NCBI RefSeq assembly: GCF_009739465.1
Contig: NZ_WHOM01000078.1
Coordinates: 538,133 to 602,132, forward strand
Direction: 5' to 3'
Length of the DNA stretch: 64,000 bases
From: Streptomyces apocyni
GTDB taxonomy: Bacteria > Actinomycetota > Actinomycetes > Streptomycetales > Streptomycetaceae
Part shown: positions 27,026 through 36,162 of the stretch, in pieces
Numbering within the stretch: the first letter of the stretch is position 1
Layout of the letters: each line of letters begins with the position of its first letter
Position numbers and translations under genes: made by a program
The notes under the pieces: generated by a model
What the model was told of the DNA's origin: nothing
The model's input: the letters and a program-made list of their open reading frames with translations, nothing else
Databases searched by the model: none

Positions 27026-27544
27026 TCACTCGGTATGGGTGTGGCTATGGGGCTGAGTCTCGGTCTTGTTCTTGGTCTGGGCCTCGGTCTTCGGGTTGTG
27101 GTTGGCCGCCTTGACGTCCAGCTCGGCCTTCACCGTGCCGGACTTGGCGAAGTGGAGCTCCACCGAGACCTTCTCGCCCAGCTTCGGCGTGCGCTTCAGC
27201 TTCTCCAGCATCAGGTGGTTGCCGCCGCGTTCCAGCTTCAGCTCACCGTTCGCCGGTACGTCGAAGGACGACACCGCCTTCATCGCCTGGTTCTTGGTGG
27301 TGTGCATGGTCACCTCACCGACGTCGCTGGTGACCGAGGTCAGCTCGTCCGCTTCCGCGCCGCTGTTGGTGACGGTGAAGAAACCGGACGCCATGTCGGG
27401 CATGGCGGGCTTGGGCACAAAGCCCCCGCTGACCTTCAGCTCGGGCTTGGTGGAGTCGTCCGAACATCCCGCGAGGGCGAGGCCGGAGGCGACGGCTATG
27501 GCGGCGATCAGAGCGCGGGCACCAGCACCGTGGCGGCGGCTCAC
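27026..27544 (-). CDS. ecuC: PCu(A)C copper chaperone lipoprotein
   Basis: 172 residues. Lipobox LAGC (~25) marks a lipoprotein. The Cu(I) site H-M-x-M pattern is MHTTKNQAM followed by GGNHLMLEKL, as in PCu(A)C proteins. The tail is His/Thr/Lys rich (HSHTHTE) and could add metal binding. In Streptomyces this protein, called ECuC, hands copper to Sco. The start overlaps the sco stop by 4 bp. Confidence 0.93.
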   Translation of the reverse strand: MSRRHGAGARALIAAIAVASGLALAGCSDDSTKPELKVSGGFVPKPAMPDMASGFFTVTNSGAEADELTSVTSDVGEVTMHTTKNQAMKAVSSFDVPANGELKLERGGNHLMLEKLKRTPKLGEKVSVELHFAKSGTVKAELDVKAANHNPKTEAQTKNKTETQPHSHTHTE

Positions 27545-28206
27545 GGCGTCTCCCCCTTGATGAGCTTCGGCAGGTCCTTGCTGAGGTCGGCGTCGCTGAC
27601 CTCCTCGGCGTTGTAGAAGACGTACCCCTTGTCGGTCTTCGGCGAGAAGGCGAAGAGCTGCTTGCCGTGCGTCGAAGTAACCGTGCCGTCCTTCTCCTTC
27701 ACCGGCTCCAGGATGGAGATGCCGAGAGACCTGGCGCTCGCCTGGATCGTCGGGAAGTCACCGGTCAGCCCGATGAAGGAGGGGTCCTGCCCCTTCAGCC
27801 ACTTGCCGAGGTGCTCGGGGGTGTCGCGCTCCGGGTCGGTGGTGACCAGGATGACCTGGAGTTTGTCCTGCTCCGCCTTGCTCAGGGACTTCCGCGCGAT
27901 GGCGAGGTTGCTCATGATCAGCGGACAGGCGTCGGGGCAGTTGGTGTAGCCGAAGTAGAGCAGCGTCGGCTTGCCCTTGGTCTCCTCACGGAGGTCAAAC
28001 TTCTCGCCCTTGGTGTCCTTCAGGACCAGGTCCGGCTTGGTGAAGGGCTGGTCGAGAACGGTCGCGGCTTTGGTGTCGTCCTGCGAGGTGGAGATGTCGG
28101 CCAGCGGCTTGTCGGCGTCGTCTCCGTCCCCGCCGCTGCTGCAGGCGGAGAGGGTCAACGCGGCCGTCGCGAGCATCGCGGCGGCGATGAGGGTCTTCTT
28201 GCGCAT
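27541..28206 (-). CDS. sco: SCO1/SenC-type copper thioredoxin-like lipoprotein
   Basis: 221 residues from the ATG at 28206. Lipobox LSAC, thioredoxin fold with the copper-binding CPDAC motif (GYTNCPDACPLIM) and a later THG histidine. Sco delivers copper to the CuA site of cytochrome c oxidase, and in S. lividans to DtpA or GlxA. A longer open frame to 28338 adds 44 residues that are unlike a signal peptide. Confidence 0.94.
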   Translation of the reverse strand: MRKKTLIAAAMLATAALTLSACSSGGDGDDADKPLADISTSQDDTKAATVLDQPFTKPDLVLKDTKGEKFDLREETKGKPTLLYFGYTNCPDACPLIMSNLAIARKSLSKAEQDKLQVILVTTDPERDTPEHLGKWLKGQDPSFIGLTGDFPTIQASARSLGISILEPVKEKDGTVTSTHGKQLFAFSPKTDKGYVFYNAEEVSDADLSKDLPKLIKGETP

Positions 28207-28291
28207 GAGAGATGTTCCCAGGTAGAGGGTGTGGACCCGGCGCACACCGGGCCGGTGGTGGGACCGGCCCGGTGTGTGCGCCAGGCGGAGG

Positions 28292-29116
28292 TCAGTTGGT
28301 GGTGCGCCGACGTCCGGCCAGCACACCGAAGGCGACACCGGCGGCGCCTACGACGATGCCCGCGATGCCCAGACCACGGGCGAGGCCGTCACTGCTGCTG
28401 GCCGACGCGGTGTTCTGGGTGCTGTCCTTGGCGCCGTCATCGGCACCGGACTTGGCGTCGTCGGACCCGCCGTCAGAGTCCTTGGCGGCGTCCTTGTCGG
28501 TGTCCTTGGCCGGGGCGCCGTGGCCGTCCCCGCCGTCACCGAGCTGGAGTACGGGAGCGGGCGAGTCGGGTTCGTCGCCGCTCTCCTTCGGCTCCTCGAT
28601 CCAGCGCACGACCTCGTCGTTCGAGTACGTCTGGATCGCCTTGAACACCACCTGGTCGGCGTCGTGCGGCAGCTGGCCCATGGAGAGCGGGAACTGCTGG
28701 AACGTACCCGGCTGGATGCCCGCGTCCTCGCTCTTGCCGGTGGCGGTCCAGGTGACCTTGGAGACGGCCTCGTCGATCTTCTTGCCGTGCATCTCCAGAG
28801 GCTTGTCCAGCTTGGACTTGGTGACCTCGACCTCCCAGCCGGGCACCGGCTGCGGCATCACCGAGGCGAGCGGGTGGTCCTTGAACGGGAAGGCGACCTC
28901 CAGCTTCATGGTCGAGGCGTTGTCGCGCTCGTTCGGCACCTTGAAGTTGACGGTGGCGTACGAGCCCTTGTTGGCCTCACCCTCCGGCTGGACGGTGACG
29001 TGCGCGGCGGCGGGTCCGGCCAGCAGGACTACGGCACCGGCGGCGGCGGCGCCGACGGCGGCCAGCCGCGAACGGGAGAGGGAGAGGGAGCGGAAGTTCG
29101 TCTTCGGAAGAGCCAT
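28292..29116 (-). CDS. YcnI/DUF1775 copper-binding protein
   Basis: 274 residues. A signal peptide ends at AAAHVTVQP, so the mature chain begins with His, the known Cu(II) ligand of YcnI. The YcnI domain spans ~35-180 and ends with WIEEPKESGDEP. A charged Asp/Ala/Gly linker leads to one C-terminal membrane helix (GLGIAGIVVGAAGVAFGVLAG) and a RRRTTN tail. I take the ATG at 29116 (MALPKTNFRS) as start; upstream sequence lacks coding signs. First gene of the copper operon. Confidence 0.92.
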   Translation of the reverse strand: MALPKTNFRSLSLSRSRLAAVGAAAAGAVVLLAGPAAAHVTVQPEGEANKGSYATVNFKVPNERDNASTMKLEVAFPFKDHPLASVMPQPVPGWEVEVTKSKLDKPLEMHGKKIDEAVSKVTWTATGKSEDAGIQPGTFQQFPLSMGQLPHDADQVVFKAIQTYSNDEVVRWIEEPKESGDEPDSPAPVLQLGDGGDGHGAPAKDTDKDAAKDSDGGSDDAKSGADDGAKDSTQNTASASSSDGLARGLGIAGIVVGAAGVAFGVLAGRRRTTN

Positions 29117-29293
29117 GGCGGAAACACTCCACAGTGAGCGCTGACCAGCAGTGATCAGCGGCGGCGATGAGCGGTGTCGGGGCGCGCGGCCGCGAGGGCA
29201 CGCGCGAGCGCGACGCGCCACCTGGCCGAACATCTCCGGACGTCTCTGCACTTCTACGTACAGCTGCGGAGTTGCGTTCGTACCAGGGCCGCG

Positions 29294-30130
29294 TCAGGCG
29301 GCGAGATCGAGCTCGGCGGGCGGCGGCCCGCGCCTGGTCACCGTGTGCTGGAGTGTGGTCGTACGGGGCCCCGGCGGCGCGAGCAGCACGGTGCGCGGGG
29401 TACGCGGACCGGGCTCGGGCACCCCGGGGAGCCCGGCCGTCAGCGCCCGTACGAGAGCCAGGGCGGCGCGCAGCGACCGTACGAGCGCCCCCTCCGCGAC
29501 GCCGTACAAGGCGAGCTGGGACACCCGGAGCAGCGCCAGATCGCCCCGCCGCAGCAGCCAGCCAGCGGCGAGCGCCGCGAGCAGATGCCCGAGCAGCATG
29601 GGCAGATCGGGTAGATAGGCCAGGGGCCACGCGGAGGCTCCCGCATACGGTCCCGCGGCCGACGACGCCGGGTCGGCGGCGAGCGGGTGCGCGTGAGCTC
29701 CGCCGCTCGGTTCGAGCCGGGCGGTCACCAGGATCTGGTACGCCTGGGTGGGGCTGAGCGCCGCTGTCGACGCCCCGCACACCAGGCGCGCGGCGCGCTC
29801 GATCAGCGTGGCGTCCGCCGTGGCGGCGGCCTGTGTGGCGGTCTGCGCGGTGTGCTGCTGCCCGGCGCCGAACAGGGTGTGCAGCCCGAGCTGGCCGACC
29901 GCGAGCGCGGCGGCGATGCCCGGCAGCGCGCGGGCCCGCCCGGCGAGCGGCGCGGCCACCGCGAACACGGCGGCGAAGCCGACGCAGAACGTCCACATCG
30001 GCACGCGCGCGTGCGAGGCGAGGGTGTGTCCTCCCGCGGACAGCGCGACACAGACCGCGGCGAACACCGCGGCCCGTAGCAGCCGGAGTCCGAGTCCGGT
30101 ACGCGTGTCGCGCGCGTGGGGGGCAGGCAT
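29294..30130 (-). CDS. Integral membrane protein, copper-locus neighbour
   Basis: 278 residues with five to six hydrophobic helices (AVFAAVCVALSAGGHTLA, WTFCVGFAAVFAVAAPLAG, ALPGIAAALAVGQLGLHTLF, LPMLLGHLLAALAAGWLL). It has His residues on helices, as do copper-locus membrane proteins, but I cannot assign a function. It precedes the YcnI gene on the same strand with a 177-bp gap. Confidence 0.8.
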   Translation of the reverse strand: MPAPHARDTRTGLGLRLLRAAVFAAVCVALSAGGHTLASHARVPMWTFCVGFAAVFAVAAPLAGRARALPGIAAALAVGQLGLHTLFGAGQQHTAQTATQAAATADATLIERAARLVCGASTAALSPTQAYQILVTARLEPSGGAHAHPLAADPASSAAGPYAGASAWPLAYLPDLPMLLGHLLAALAAGWLLRRGDLALLRVSQLALYGVAEGALVRSLRAALALVRALTAGLPGVPEPGPRTPRTVLLAPPGPRTTTLQHTVTRRGPPPAELDLAA

Positions 30131-30211
30131 GACCGGCTCATCATCGCACTGGCCTTACGGGCTCCATACGGCAGGTCCGCAAGGTCGGGAACGTCGCGTT
30201 CCGCTCGTTTT

Positions 30212-30309
30212 CCGCCTGCCTCCCGCCTGCCTCCCGCCTGCCTGCCGCCTGCCTGCCGCCTGCTTTCCGCTTGCTCTCGGCTGTCTTCCGGCTGTCTTCC
30301 GGCTCTCTT
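30212..30309. repeat. 11-bp CT-rich tandem array
   Basis: About nine units of an 11-bp motif, beginning CCGCCTGCCTC, then CCGCCTGCCTG and degrading to CCGGCTGTCTT. The top strand is almost pure C/T with scattered G; helical phase is near one turn per unit. It lies between two divergent genes (30130 and 30443), where both promoters must be. Phased purine/pyrimidine tracts could bend DNA. Confidence 0.9.
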
Positions 30310-30442
30310 TCGCCGCCGATACACCGGTGAACCCGGTCGGCGCGTCCGCCGTATGGGCGGTATCACGTTCGCCCGGCGCTTACAACCGGCCGCTTGGGGC
30401 AATACGTATCGGTATGTCGAGCCACGGCCGGGAGGCTGCAGC

Positions 30443-30925
30443 ATGAGCATCTGGTGGTCACTCCACTTGCGGTGCGAGGCCGCGAGCGTTCCGCTGGCCC
30501 GCCGCCTGCTGCTCGGCACGATGGAGACCGCGGGGGTCGATCCCGACATCTCCCACGACCTCTCGCTCGCCCTCAGCGAGGCGTGTGCGAACGCCGTGGA
30601 GCACGGCGGCGGACGGGGCGCGGCGGACGGTGCGGCCGACGCGTACCGCGTGACCGCCTATCTCGACGACCAGCGGTGCCACATCGAGGTCACCGACTCG
30701 GGGCCGGGCTTCCCCAGCCCGGACACCCTCACCGCTCCCGGCGTTCCCGGCGTTCCCGATGCTTGTGGTGCCGAGTGGACGGACGAGCACGGGCGGGGCC
30801 TGTTCCTGATCGAGGAGCTCGCCGACCACGTCTCCTTCGGGAACGCTCCGGGGCGGGGAGGCGCGGTGGTCAGCTTCGAGAAGGTCCTCAAGTGGACCCA
30901 GAGCGCACCGCTGGCGGCGGTGTAG
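30443..30925 (+). CDS. Anti-sigma-type ATP-binding protein (HATPase_c_2)
   Basis: 160 residues with a GGGAGG ribosome site. GHKL motifs: SEACANAVEHG (N box), VTDSGPGFPSP (G1) and HGRGLFLIEELADHV (G2). Such RsbW/SpoIIAB-like kinases bind sigma factors or phosphorylate anti-anti-sigma factors. The end overlaps by 38 bp the convergent acyltransferase gene. Confidence 0.93.
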   Translation: MSIWWSLHLRCEAASVPLARRLLLGTMETAGVDPDISHDLSLALSEACANAVEHGGGRGAADGAADAYRVTAYLDDQRCHIEVTDSGPGFPSPDTLTAPGVPGVPDACGAEWTDEHGRGLFLIEELADHVSFGNAPGRGGAVVSFEKVLKWTQSAPLAAV

Positions 30926-31724
30926 CCGACGCGAACCCGCCGGACAGGCCCCATCCCCCGCTGGCCACGGCCCGCTGTGCGTGTGCGGCCAGCGTCCGCC
31001 GGTCCGCCCCGCCGCCCGGCAGCAGCGGGTCATGAGCCGTGATCCGTACGGTGAGGCCGTCCGCCCCCGCCACCCGTAGCAGCGAGGGCAGAAAGCCGTC
31101 GTCGCCCACGAACGCGGCCACCGTGCTCGGCACGCCGTGCTGCCGATAGCTGATCGTCACCGGTCTGACCGGGGCACCCGCGTCCAGCGCGGCCTGGAAC
31201 ATGGCCCGCCTGAAGACGCCGCCCGACTCGCGGCACCAGGTGGTGGCCTGCGGGAAGACCATGACCGAACGTCCGGCCAGCAGGTGGTCCCGTACCCCGG
31301 CGACGGCTTCCGGCAGGGCGCGCGGGCGCGCGCGGTCGATGAAGCAGGTGCCGACGCGGGTGGTCAGCCGACCGGCCACCGGCCAGCGCGCCACCTCGCT
31401 CTTGGCCAGCAGGATGGCCGGTTCGTGGGCGAGCAGCGCGATCGGGTCGAGCCAGGAGACGTGGTCGGCGACGATCAGCGTGCCGGGCGCGGTACGGCTC
31501 TCGTCTCCGTCCAGCTCAAGCCGTACGCCCAGCGCGTCGAGCAGCCCGCGCGCCCGCCGCCGTACCACCGTCGGATCGCCGAGCGTCCGGCCCGCCGCCA
31601 GCGCGCCGCCGAGGAGGGCGGCGACGTCCGCGTAGCGGCGCAGTCGTGTTGTGCGGCGTACGGGGGCGGTCGTGGACACCACACAGCGCGGGGTGCACGG
31701 AGAACTCGCGGCCCAGGTGTTCAC
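30888..31724 (-). CDS. 1-acylglycerol-phosphate (or lyso-ornithine lipid) acyltransferase
   Basis: 278 residues from the GTG overlapping the upstream gene's stop (GTGA). PlsC motifs: ADHVSWLDP (HX4D), GTCFIDRARP, FPQATTWCRESGG. The coupled partner is an OlsB-like N-acyltransferase, so ornithine-lipid synthesis (OlsB then OlsA) is a plausible pathway; plain phosphatidic acid synthesis is the alternative. A shallow hydrophobic segment near the N-terminus (AALLGGALAAGR) suggests peripheral membrane association. Confidence 0.88.
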   Translation of the reverse strand: MNTWAASSPCTPRCVVSTTAPVRRTTRLRRYADVAALLGGALAAGRTLGDPTVVRRRARGLLDALGVRLELDGDESRTAPGTLIVADHVSWLDPIALLAHEPAILLAKSEVARWPVAGRLTTRVGTCFIDRARPRALPEAVAGVRDHLLAGRSVMVFPQATTWCRESGGVFRRAMFQAALDAGAPVRPVTISYRQHGVPSTVAAFVGDDGFLPSLLRVAGADGLTVRITAHDPLLPGGGADRRTLAAHAQRAVASGGWGLSGGFASATPPPAVRSGST

Positions 31725-32569
31725 CGTTCGTCTCCCTCCCCGAGGCCGAGGAAGTAGCGCCGGTACCGGTCGTTGACGCGGTCCATCGGGAGCAGGACGT
31801 AGAAGTCGGCCACGCCGAACTCCGGGTCGTGCGCGGGCGCCCCGCATATCCAGGCGCCGAGCCGCAGATAGCCGCGCAGCAACGGCGGCAGCTCCGCGTA
31901 GCTCGCCGCCCGGTCGTCCAGCGCCGCGGCCACCGCCGCGTCCGGCTGCCACGGCCGCAGCGGACGCACCCGCAGCTCGGGCGGGGCCGCGTGCCGGGTC
32001 TCGCCGAGCCGCCAGGCGCTGGTCGCGGCCCGCCCGCCGTCGTCCAGCGAGACCGAGGCACAGCCCGCCAGATAGCCGTGCCCGGACAGCAGGACATAGC
32101 GGGCCAGTGCCGACCACATCAGGTTGATCACCGACCCGTCGCGATGGTCAGGGTGCACACAGGAGCGGCCCGCCTCCACCAGGTGCGGGCGGATCGCGTC
32201 GAGCGACGACAGCGCGAACTCACCTTCCGAGTAGAGGTGCTCGCTGCGGCCGGGCGGCAGCAGCCGGTAGGTGCCGACCACCTCGCCGCTGCCGGTCTCG
32301 GTGGCGATCAGGTGGTCGGCGACGGCGTCGAACGCGTCGATGTCGAGCCCGTCGACCGGCGTGTGCAGACGGGCCCCCAGCTCCTCGCCGAACACCTGGA
32401 AGCGCAGCCGCTGTGCGGCACGTACCTGGTCGGCGTGGTCGGCATGGCTGGCGACCGAGACGGTGTAGCTACGCGACGGCGTAGGTGTGGGCCCGGACGT
32501 GGGCGCGGGCGCGGGCCTGAACGTGGATGTGGATGTGGATGTGAACGTGGACAGGGCTGGACTGGGCAT
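31721..32569 (-). CDS. GNAT-like N-acyltransferase (OlsB-type)
   Basis: 282 residues from the ATG at 32569 (another ATG 45 bases upstream is possible). After a Thr/Ser/Pro repeat tail (TFTSTSTSTF, from a 6-base DNA repeat near 32520-32552) comes the hemolysin/OlsB acyltransferase domain: QRLRFQVFGEELGA, GTYRLLPP, LVEAGRSCVHPDHRDGSVI, LMWSALARYVLLSGHGYL. OlsB acylates ornithine from acyl-ACP; a related family makes other N-acyl amino acids. Coupled to the PlsC gene downstream. Confidence 0.85.
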   Translation of the reverse strand: MPSPALSTFTSTSTSTFRPAPAPTSGPTPTPSRSYTVSVASHADHADQVRAAQRLRFQVFGEELGARLHTPVDGLDIDAFDAVADHLIATETGSGEVVGTYRLLPPGRSEHLYSEGEFALSSLDAIRPHLVEAGRSCVHPDHRDGSVINLMWSALARYVLLSGHGYLAGCASVSLDDGGRAATSAWRLGETRHAAPPELRVRPLRPWQPDAAVAAALDDRAASYAELPPLLRGYLRLGAWICGAPAHDPEFGVADFYVLLPMDRVNDRYRRYFLGLGEGDER

Positions 32570-32717
32570 CGACGGACCTGCTCTCCAACGCTGAAGGGCC
32601 GCCGGGCCGGGCACCCGACGGAGCGAGCCCCTTCACGGTGCGCGCAGGGAGTGAACGCACCGCGGACACCCGGCGGCACTTATCCGGCGCTTACACCAAG
32701 GGCCGGGCACCTACACC

Positions 32718-32755
32718 AAGGGCCGGGCGCCACCCGTAGGTGTCGCCCGGCCCTT
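32718..32755 (-). terminator. Hairpin terminator after aminopeptidase gene
   Basis: A 12-bp stem, AAGGGCCGGGCG with CGCCCGGCCCTT, on a 14-base loop, 33 bases past the stop of the aminopeptidase gene. The left arm is preceded by a tandem copy of TACACCAAGGGCCGGGC. Confidence 0.75.
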
Positions 32756-32788
32756 TCGGTGCGTGCGCGGGAAGCGTCAGCCCTTGAG

Positions 32789-34258
32789 TCAGCCCTTGAG
32801 GTCCGCCATCCACGCCTCGACCTCGTCCGCCCGACGCGGCAGCGCGCCCGACAGATTGCGGTTGCCGTCCTCGGTCACCAGGATGTCGTCCTCGATCCGG
32901 ATGCCGATGCCGCGGTACTCCTCCGGCACCGTCAGATCGTCCGCCTGGAAGTACAGCCCCGGCTCGACGGTCAGGCACATGCCCGGCTCCAGCGTGCCGT
33001 CCACGTACGCCTCGGTGCGCGCGGCCGCGCAGTCGTGGACGTCCAGGCCGAGCATGTGGCCGGTGCCGTGCAGGGTCCAGCGGCGCTGCAGACCCAGCTC
33101 CAGGACGCGCTCGACCGGGCCCTCGACGAGGCCCCACTCGACCAGCTTCGTGGCCAGTACCTGCTGCGCGGCCTCGTGGAAGTCGCGGTACTTCGCGCCC
33201 GGCTTGACCGCCGCGATACCGGCCTCCTGGGCCTCGTACACGGCGTCGTAGATCGTGCGCTGGAGCTCGCTGAAACGGCCGTTGATCGGCAGCGTACGGG
33301 TGACGTCCGCGGTGTAGAGGGAGTGCGTCTCCACGCCCGCGTCCAGGAGCAGCAGGTCACCGGAGCGGACCGGGCCGTCGTTACGTACCCAGTGCAGCGT
33401 CGTGGCGTGCGGGCCCGCGGCGCAGATCGAGCCGTACCCGACGTCGTTGCCCTCCACGCGAGCACGGAGGAAGAACGTGCCCTCGATGTAGCGCTCGCTG
33501 GTGGCCTCGGCCTTGTCCAGGACGCGTACGACGTCCTCGAAGCCGCGCACCGTGGAGTCGACGGCCTTCTGTAGCTCGCCGATCTCGAACGCGTCCTTGA
33601 CCGCGCGGGCCTCGGAGAGGAAGACCCGCAGCTCTTCGTCGAGCTCGGCGGTCACCTTGTCGGTCAGCGCCGTCTGGATTCCGGCGTCGTAGCCCCGTAC
33701 GACACGGACCGGGCCCGTGGCGTCGGTCAGCAGCTGCGGCAGCTCGCGTACGTCGGCGGTGGCGATACCGAGCAGCTGCTCGGCCTCGGCCAGCGAGTTG
33801 CGGCGGCCGACCCACAGCTCGCCGTCGCCCTTCAGCCAGAACTCGCCGTTCTCGCGGTTGGAGCGGGGCAGTCGGTAGACCGTGGCCTGGTGGCCGCCGG
33901 TGGTGGGCTCCAGGACCAGGACGCTGTCCTCCGTCTGGTCGCCGGTGAGGTACGTGTACTCGACCGAGGAGCGGAAGGGGTACTCGGTGTCGTTGGAGCG
34001 GGTCTTCAGGTTGCCCGCGGGGATCACCAGGCGGTCGCCGGGAAAGCGCGCGGAGAGCGCGGCGCGGCGGCGCGCGGTGTGCTCGGCCTGCGCGATCGGC
34101 TCTAGATCGCGGAGCTCGGTGTCGGCCCAACCAGACTGCATGTTCTCGGCAAGCTCATCGGAAACGCCTGGGTACAGGCCGTTCTTGCGCTGCTTGATCG
34201 GCTGCTCCGCAGAGCCTTCCGGGGTCTCCGGGGCCTCTGGGTTGAGCTCGTCCGACAC
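32789..34258 (-). CDS. Aminopeptidase P family protein (M24B)
   Basis: 489 residues from GTG with GAGGAGG five bases upstream, which is better than the ATG 54 bases earlier. Aminopeptidase P N-domain ~70-200; C-terminal pita-bread domain has the metal ligands: LLLLDAGVETHSLYTADVTRT (two Asp), HGTGHMLGLDVHD (His), LTVEPGLYF (Glu) and IGIRIEDDILVTEDG (Glu). It removes N-terminal residues before proline in cytosolic peptides. Confidence 0.94.
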   Translation of the reverse strand: MSDELNPEAPETPEGSAEQPIKQRKNGLYPGVSDELAENMQSGWADTELRDLEPIAQAEHTARRRAALSARFPGDRLVIPAGNLKTRSNDTEYPFRSSVEYTYLTGDQTEDSVLVLEPTTGGHQATVYRLPRSNRENGEFWLKGDGELWVGRRNSLAEAEQLLGIATADVRELPQLLTDATGPVRVVRGYDAGIQTALTDKVTAELDEELRVFLSEARAVKDAFEIGELQKAVDSTVRGFEDVVRVLDKAEATSERYIEGTFFLRARVEGNDVGYGSICAAGPHATTLHWVRNDGPVRSGDLLLLDAGVETHSLYTADVTRTLPINGRFSELQRTIYDAVYEAQEAGIAAVKPGAKYRDFHEAAQQVLATKLVEWGLVEGPVERVLELGLQRRWTLHGTGHMLGLDVHDCAAARTEAYVDGTLEPGMCLTVEPGLYFQADDLTVPEEYRGIGIRIEDDILVTEDGNRNLSGALPRRADEVEAWMADLKG

Positions 34259-34373
34259 GACTGCCTCCTCGATACGACACTGGACCGCCTTCCATCGTAA
34301 TTCGGTGGGCAAGACAGCCCTGTGGCATCAGCTGTGACGTGCGAGGAAGCGGCTAGAAGTCAGGAGTGACGAG

Positions 34374-35885
34374 TCAGTCAAAGCGGGCGGCGAGCAGCAC
34401 GATGTCCTCCTGGCTGTCGGTGGCGTCCCGCCCGTCCGGCAGCACGGTGCGCAGGACGTGGTCCGCGATCGAGCCTGGATCGCCCCTGATCGACGCCGGC
34501 ACACTCGCGGCCGCCGCGTGCAGCCGCGCGAAGGCCCGGTCCATGGCGTCGCCGGTACGGTGCAGCAGCCCGTCCGTGTACAGCAGCACCGTTTCTCCAG
34601 GCTCAAGAGCGAACTCCACGCTCGGCGCCTCCCAGCAGGCAAGCATCCCCAGCGGCGCCGACAGCGAGGTCTCCACGAACTCGGTGCGCCGCTCACCGAT
34701 CACCAGCGGCGGCGCGTGGCCCGCACCGGCCAGCACGATCTTGCGCGGCCCGGGTTCGCAGTACGCGAAGAGCGCGGTGGCGCTGCGCGCGGGCTCGGTC
34801 AGCCGCAGCAGCAGCTCCAGGTCGGACAGAACGGCGACCGGGTCCTCGCCCTCCATCACGGCGTACGCCCGCAGAGACGCCCGTAGCCGCCCCATCGCCG
34901 CCACCGCGCTCGGGCCGGAACCGGTGACCGAGCCGACCGCCAGGCCGAGGGCGGCCTCCGGCAGCGGCAGCGCGTCGTACCAGTCGCCGCCGCCGCGCGG
35001 TCCCGTGCGGTGCCGGGCGGCGAGCTGCACCCCGGCCACTCGGGGCAGCCTGCTGGGCAGCAACTCCTCGGTGATGGTGGCGACCTTGCGGCGGGCCCGG
35101 TCCAGTTCGGTGAGCCGGGCCAGGTGCTCGGCGGCGTAGCGCGTGTACAGGCCGATGAGATGGCGCTGCCGCTCGCTGGGCTCGGCGGGTTCGTCGTACA
35201 GCCAGACCGCGGCGCCGAGCCGTGCCGCCACGGAGCCGCCCGCTGCCACGGAGCCGCCCGCCGCCATGGATCGGTCCGCCGCCTCGGATCGGTCCGCCGC
35301 CTCGGACCGGCCCGTCACCTCGGACCGGCCCGCAGCGTCGGTGGTCAGCGCCGTGGCGTAGCTCGCGGCGTAGCCGAGGCGGGCGGCGACCTCGCGGTGG
35401 CGGGGGTCGAGGCCGTCCTCGGAGAGCAGGTCGGGGCTGGCGATCTCGGTGCCGGTGTCCGGGAGTCCGTCGAGGATGCGGCCGTAGGAGGTGGCGCTGC
35501 GCGGGACGGTCTCGATGTGCCCGAGGTCGGCGTGCGCGAGGCCGAGGCCGATCGTGGTGTCCGGGCCCTGTCCGTCGGCGGGTTCGAGGACGATCAGACC
35601 GCGGCGGGCGCCGACCAGGGCGGCTCCGGCGCGCAGGATCTCCCGGAGCGCGTCGTCCAGGTCCGAGGTGCGGGCGAGTCGTTCGGTCAGCTCGTGCAGC
35701 GTCGTGAGATCGGAGACCCAGCCAGCGAGCCGATCTTGGAGTACGGCGACCGCGGGAGCCACGGTACCGACGGGGATGGGTGGCACGGCGGCTTCCGGAG
35801 GCTCCGCCGTTGGCGCCACAGTGTGTGCGGGGGGTGGAACCGTGGAATCGATTCCAGCCACTTTCGGAAGGTGCGGGGCGCTCAT
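34374..35885 (-). CDS. GAF domain - SpoIIE/PP2C phosphatase
   Basis: 503 residues from the ATG at 35885. The GAF domain (~75-270) is interrupted by a Ser/Arg/Ala tandem repeat (GRSEAADRSEAADRS then MAAGGSVAAGGSVA) at ~200-235, encoded by a DNA repeat at 35220-35340. The SpoIIE phosphatase domain (~290-500) has GGGDWYDALPL, AVAAMGRLRASLRAY, GAGHAPPLV, LLYTDGLLHRTGDAM and DIVLLAARFD. Such proteins reset anti-anti-sigma factors; the ATPases at 30443 and 39397 are candidates to act with it. Confidence 0.93.
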   Translation of the reverse strand: MSAPHLPKVAGIDSTVPPPAHTVAPTAEPPEAAVPPIPVGTVAPAVAVLQDRLAGWVSDLTTLHELTERLARTSDLDDALREILRAGAALVGARRGLIVLEPADGQGPDTTIGLGLAHADLGHIETVPRSATSYGRILDGLPDTGTEIASPDLLSEDGLDPRHREVAARLGYAASYATALTTDAAGRSEVTGRSEAADRSEAADRSMAAGGSVAAGGSVAARLGAAVWLYDEPAEPSERQRHLIGLYTRYAAEHLARLTELDRARRKVATITEELLPSRLPRVAGVQLAARHRTGPRGGGDWYDALPLPEAALGLAVGSVTGSGPSAVAAMGRLRASLRAYAVMEGEDPVAVLSDLELLLRLTEPARSATALFAYCEPGPRKIVLAGAGHAPPLVIGERRTEFVETSLSAPLGMLACWEAPSVEFALEPGETVLLYTDGLLHRTGDAMDRAFARLHAAAASVPASIRGDPGSIADHVLRTVLPDGRDATDSQEDIVLLAARFD

Positions 35886-36162
35886 GATGATCGGCTTTCC
35901 GACCGGTGCGTATTGCCTGTACTGCCCAAAAGCATCGCAAACCCCCATGTCTTCTGCGGCGCTAGCAATGGCTCCACATCTACACGGCCTGGAGAGGGGA
36001 TGTCCAGCATTGTCCTGCGGGGATTCCTTGTGTCAAGAGGTGTGAAAGAAACCTGAGAGGGCAAAGAGCAGGAAACCCAAGTTGGCGGAAAATGGCTTAC
36101 GCTGACTACGCCTTGCGGTCGACTGGGCCCGCTCGACAGCGCGTCACGACGGCCGTGCAGGG

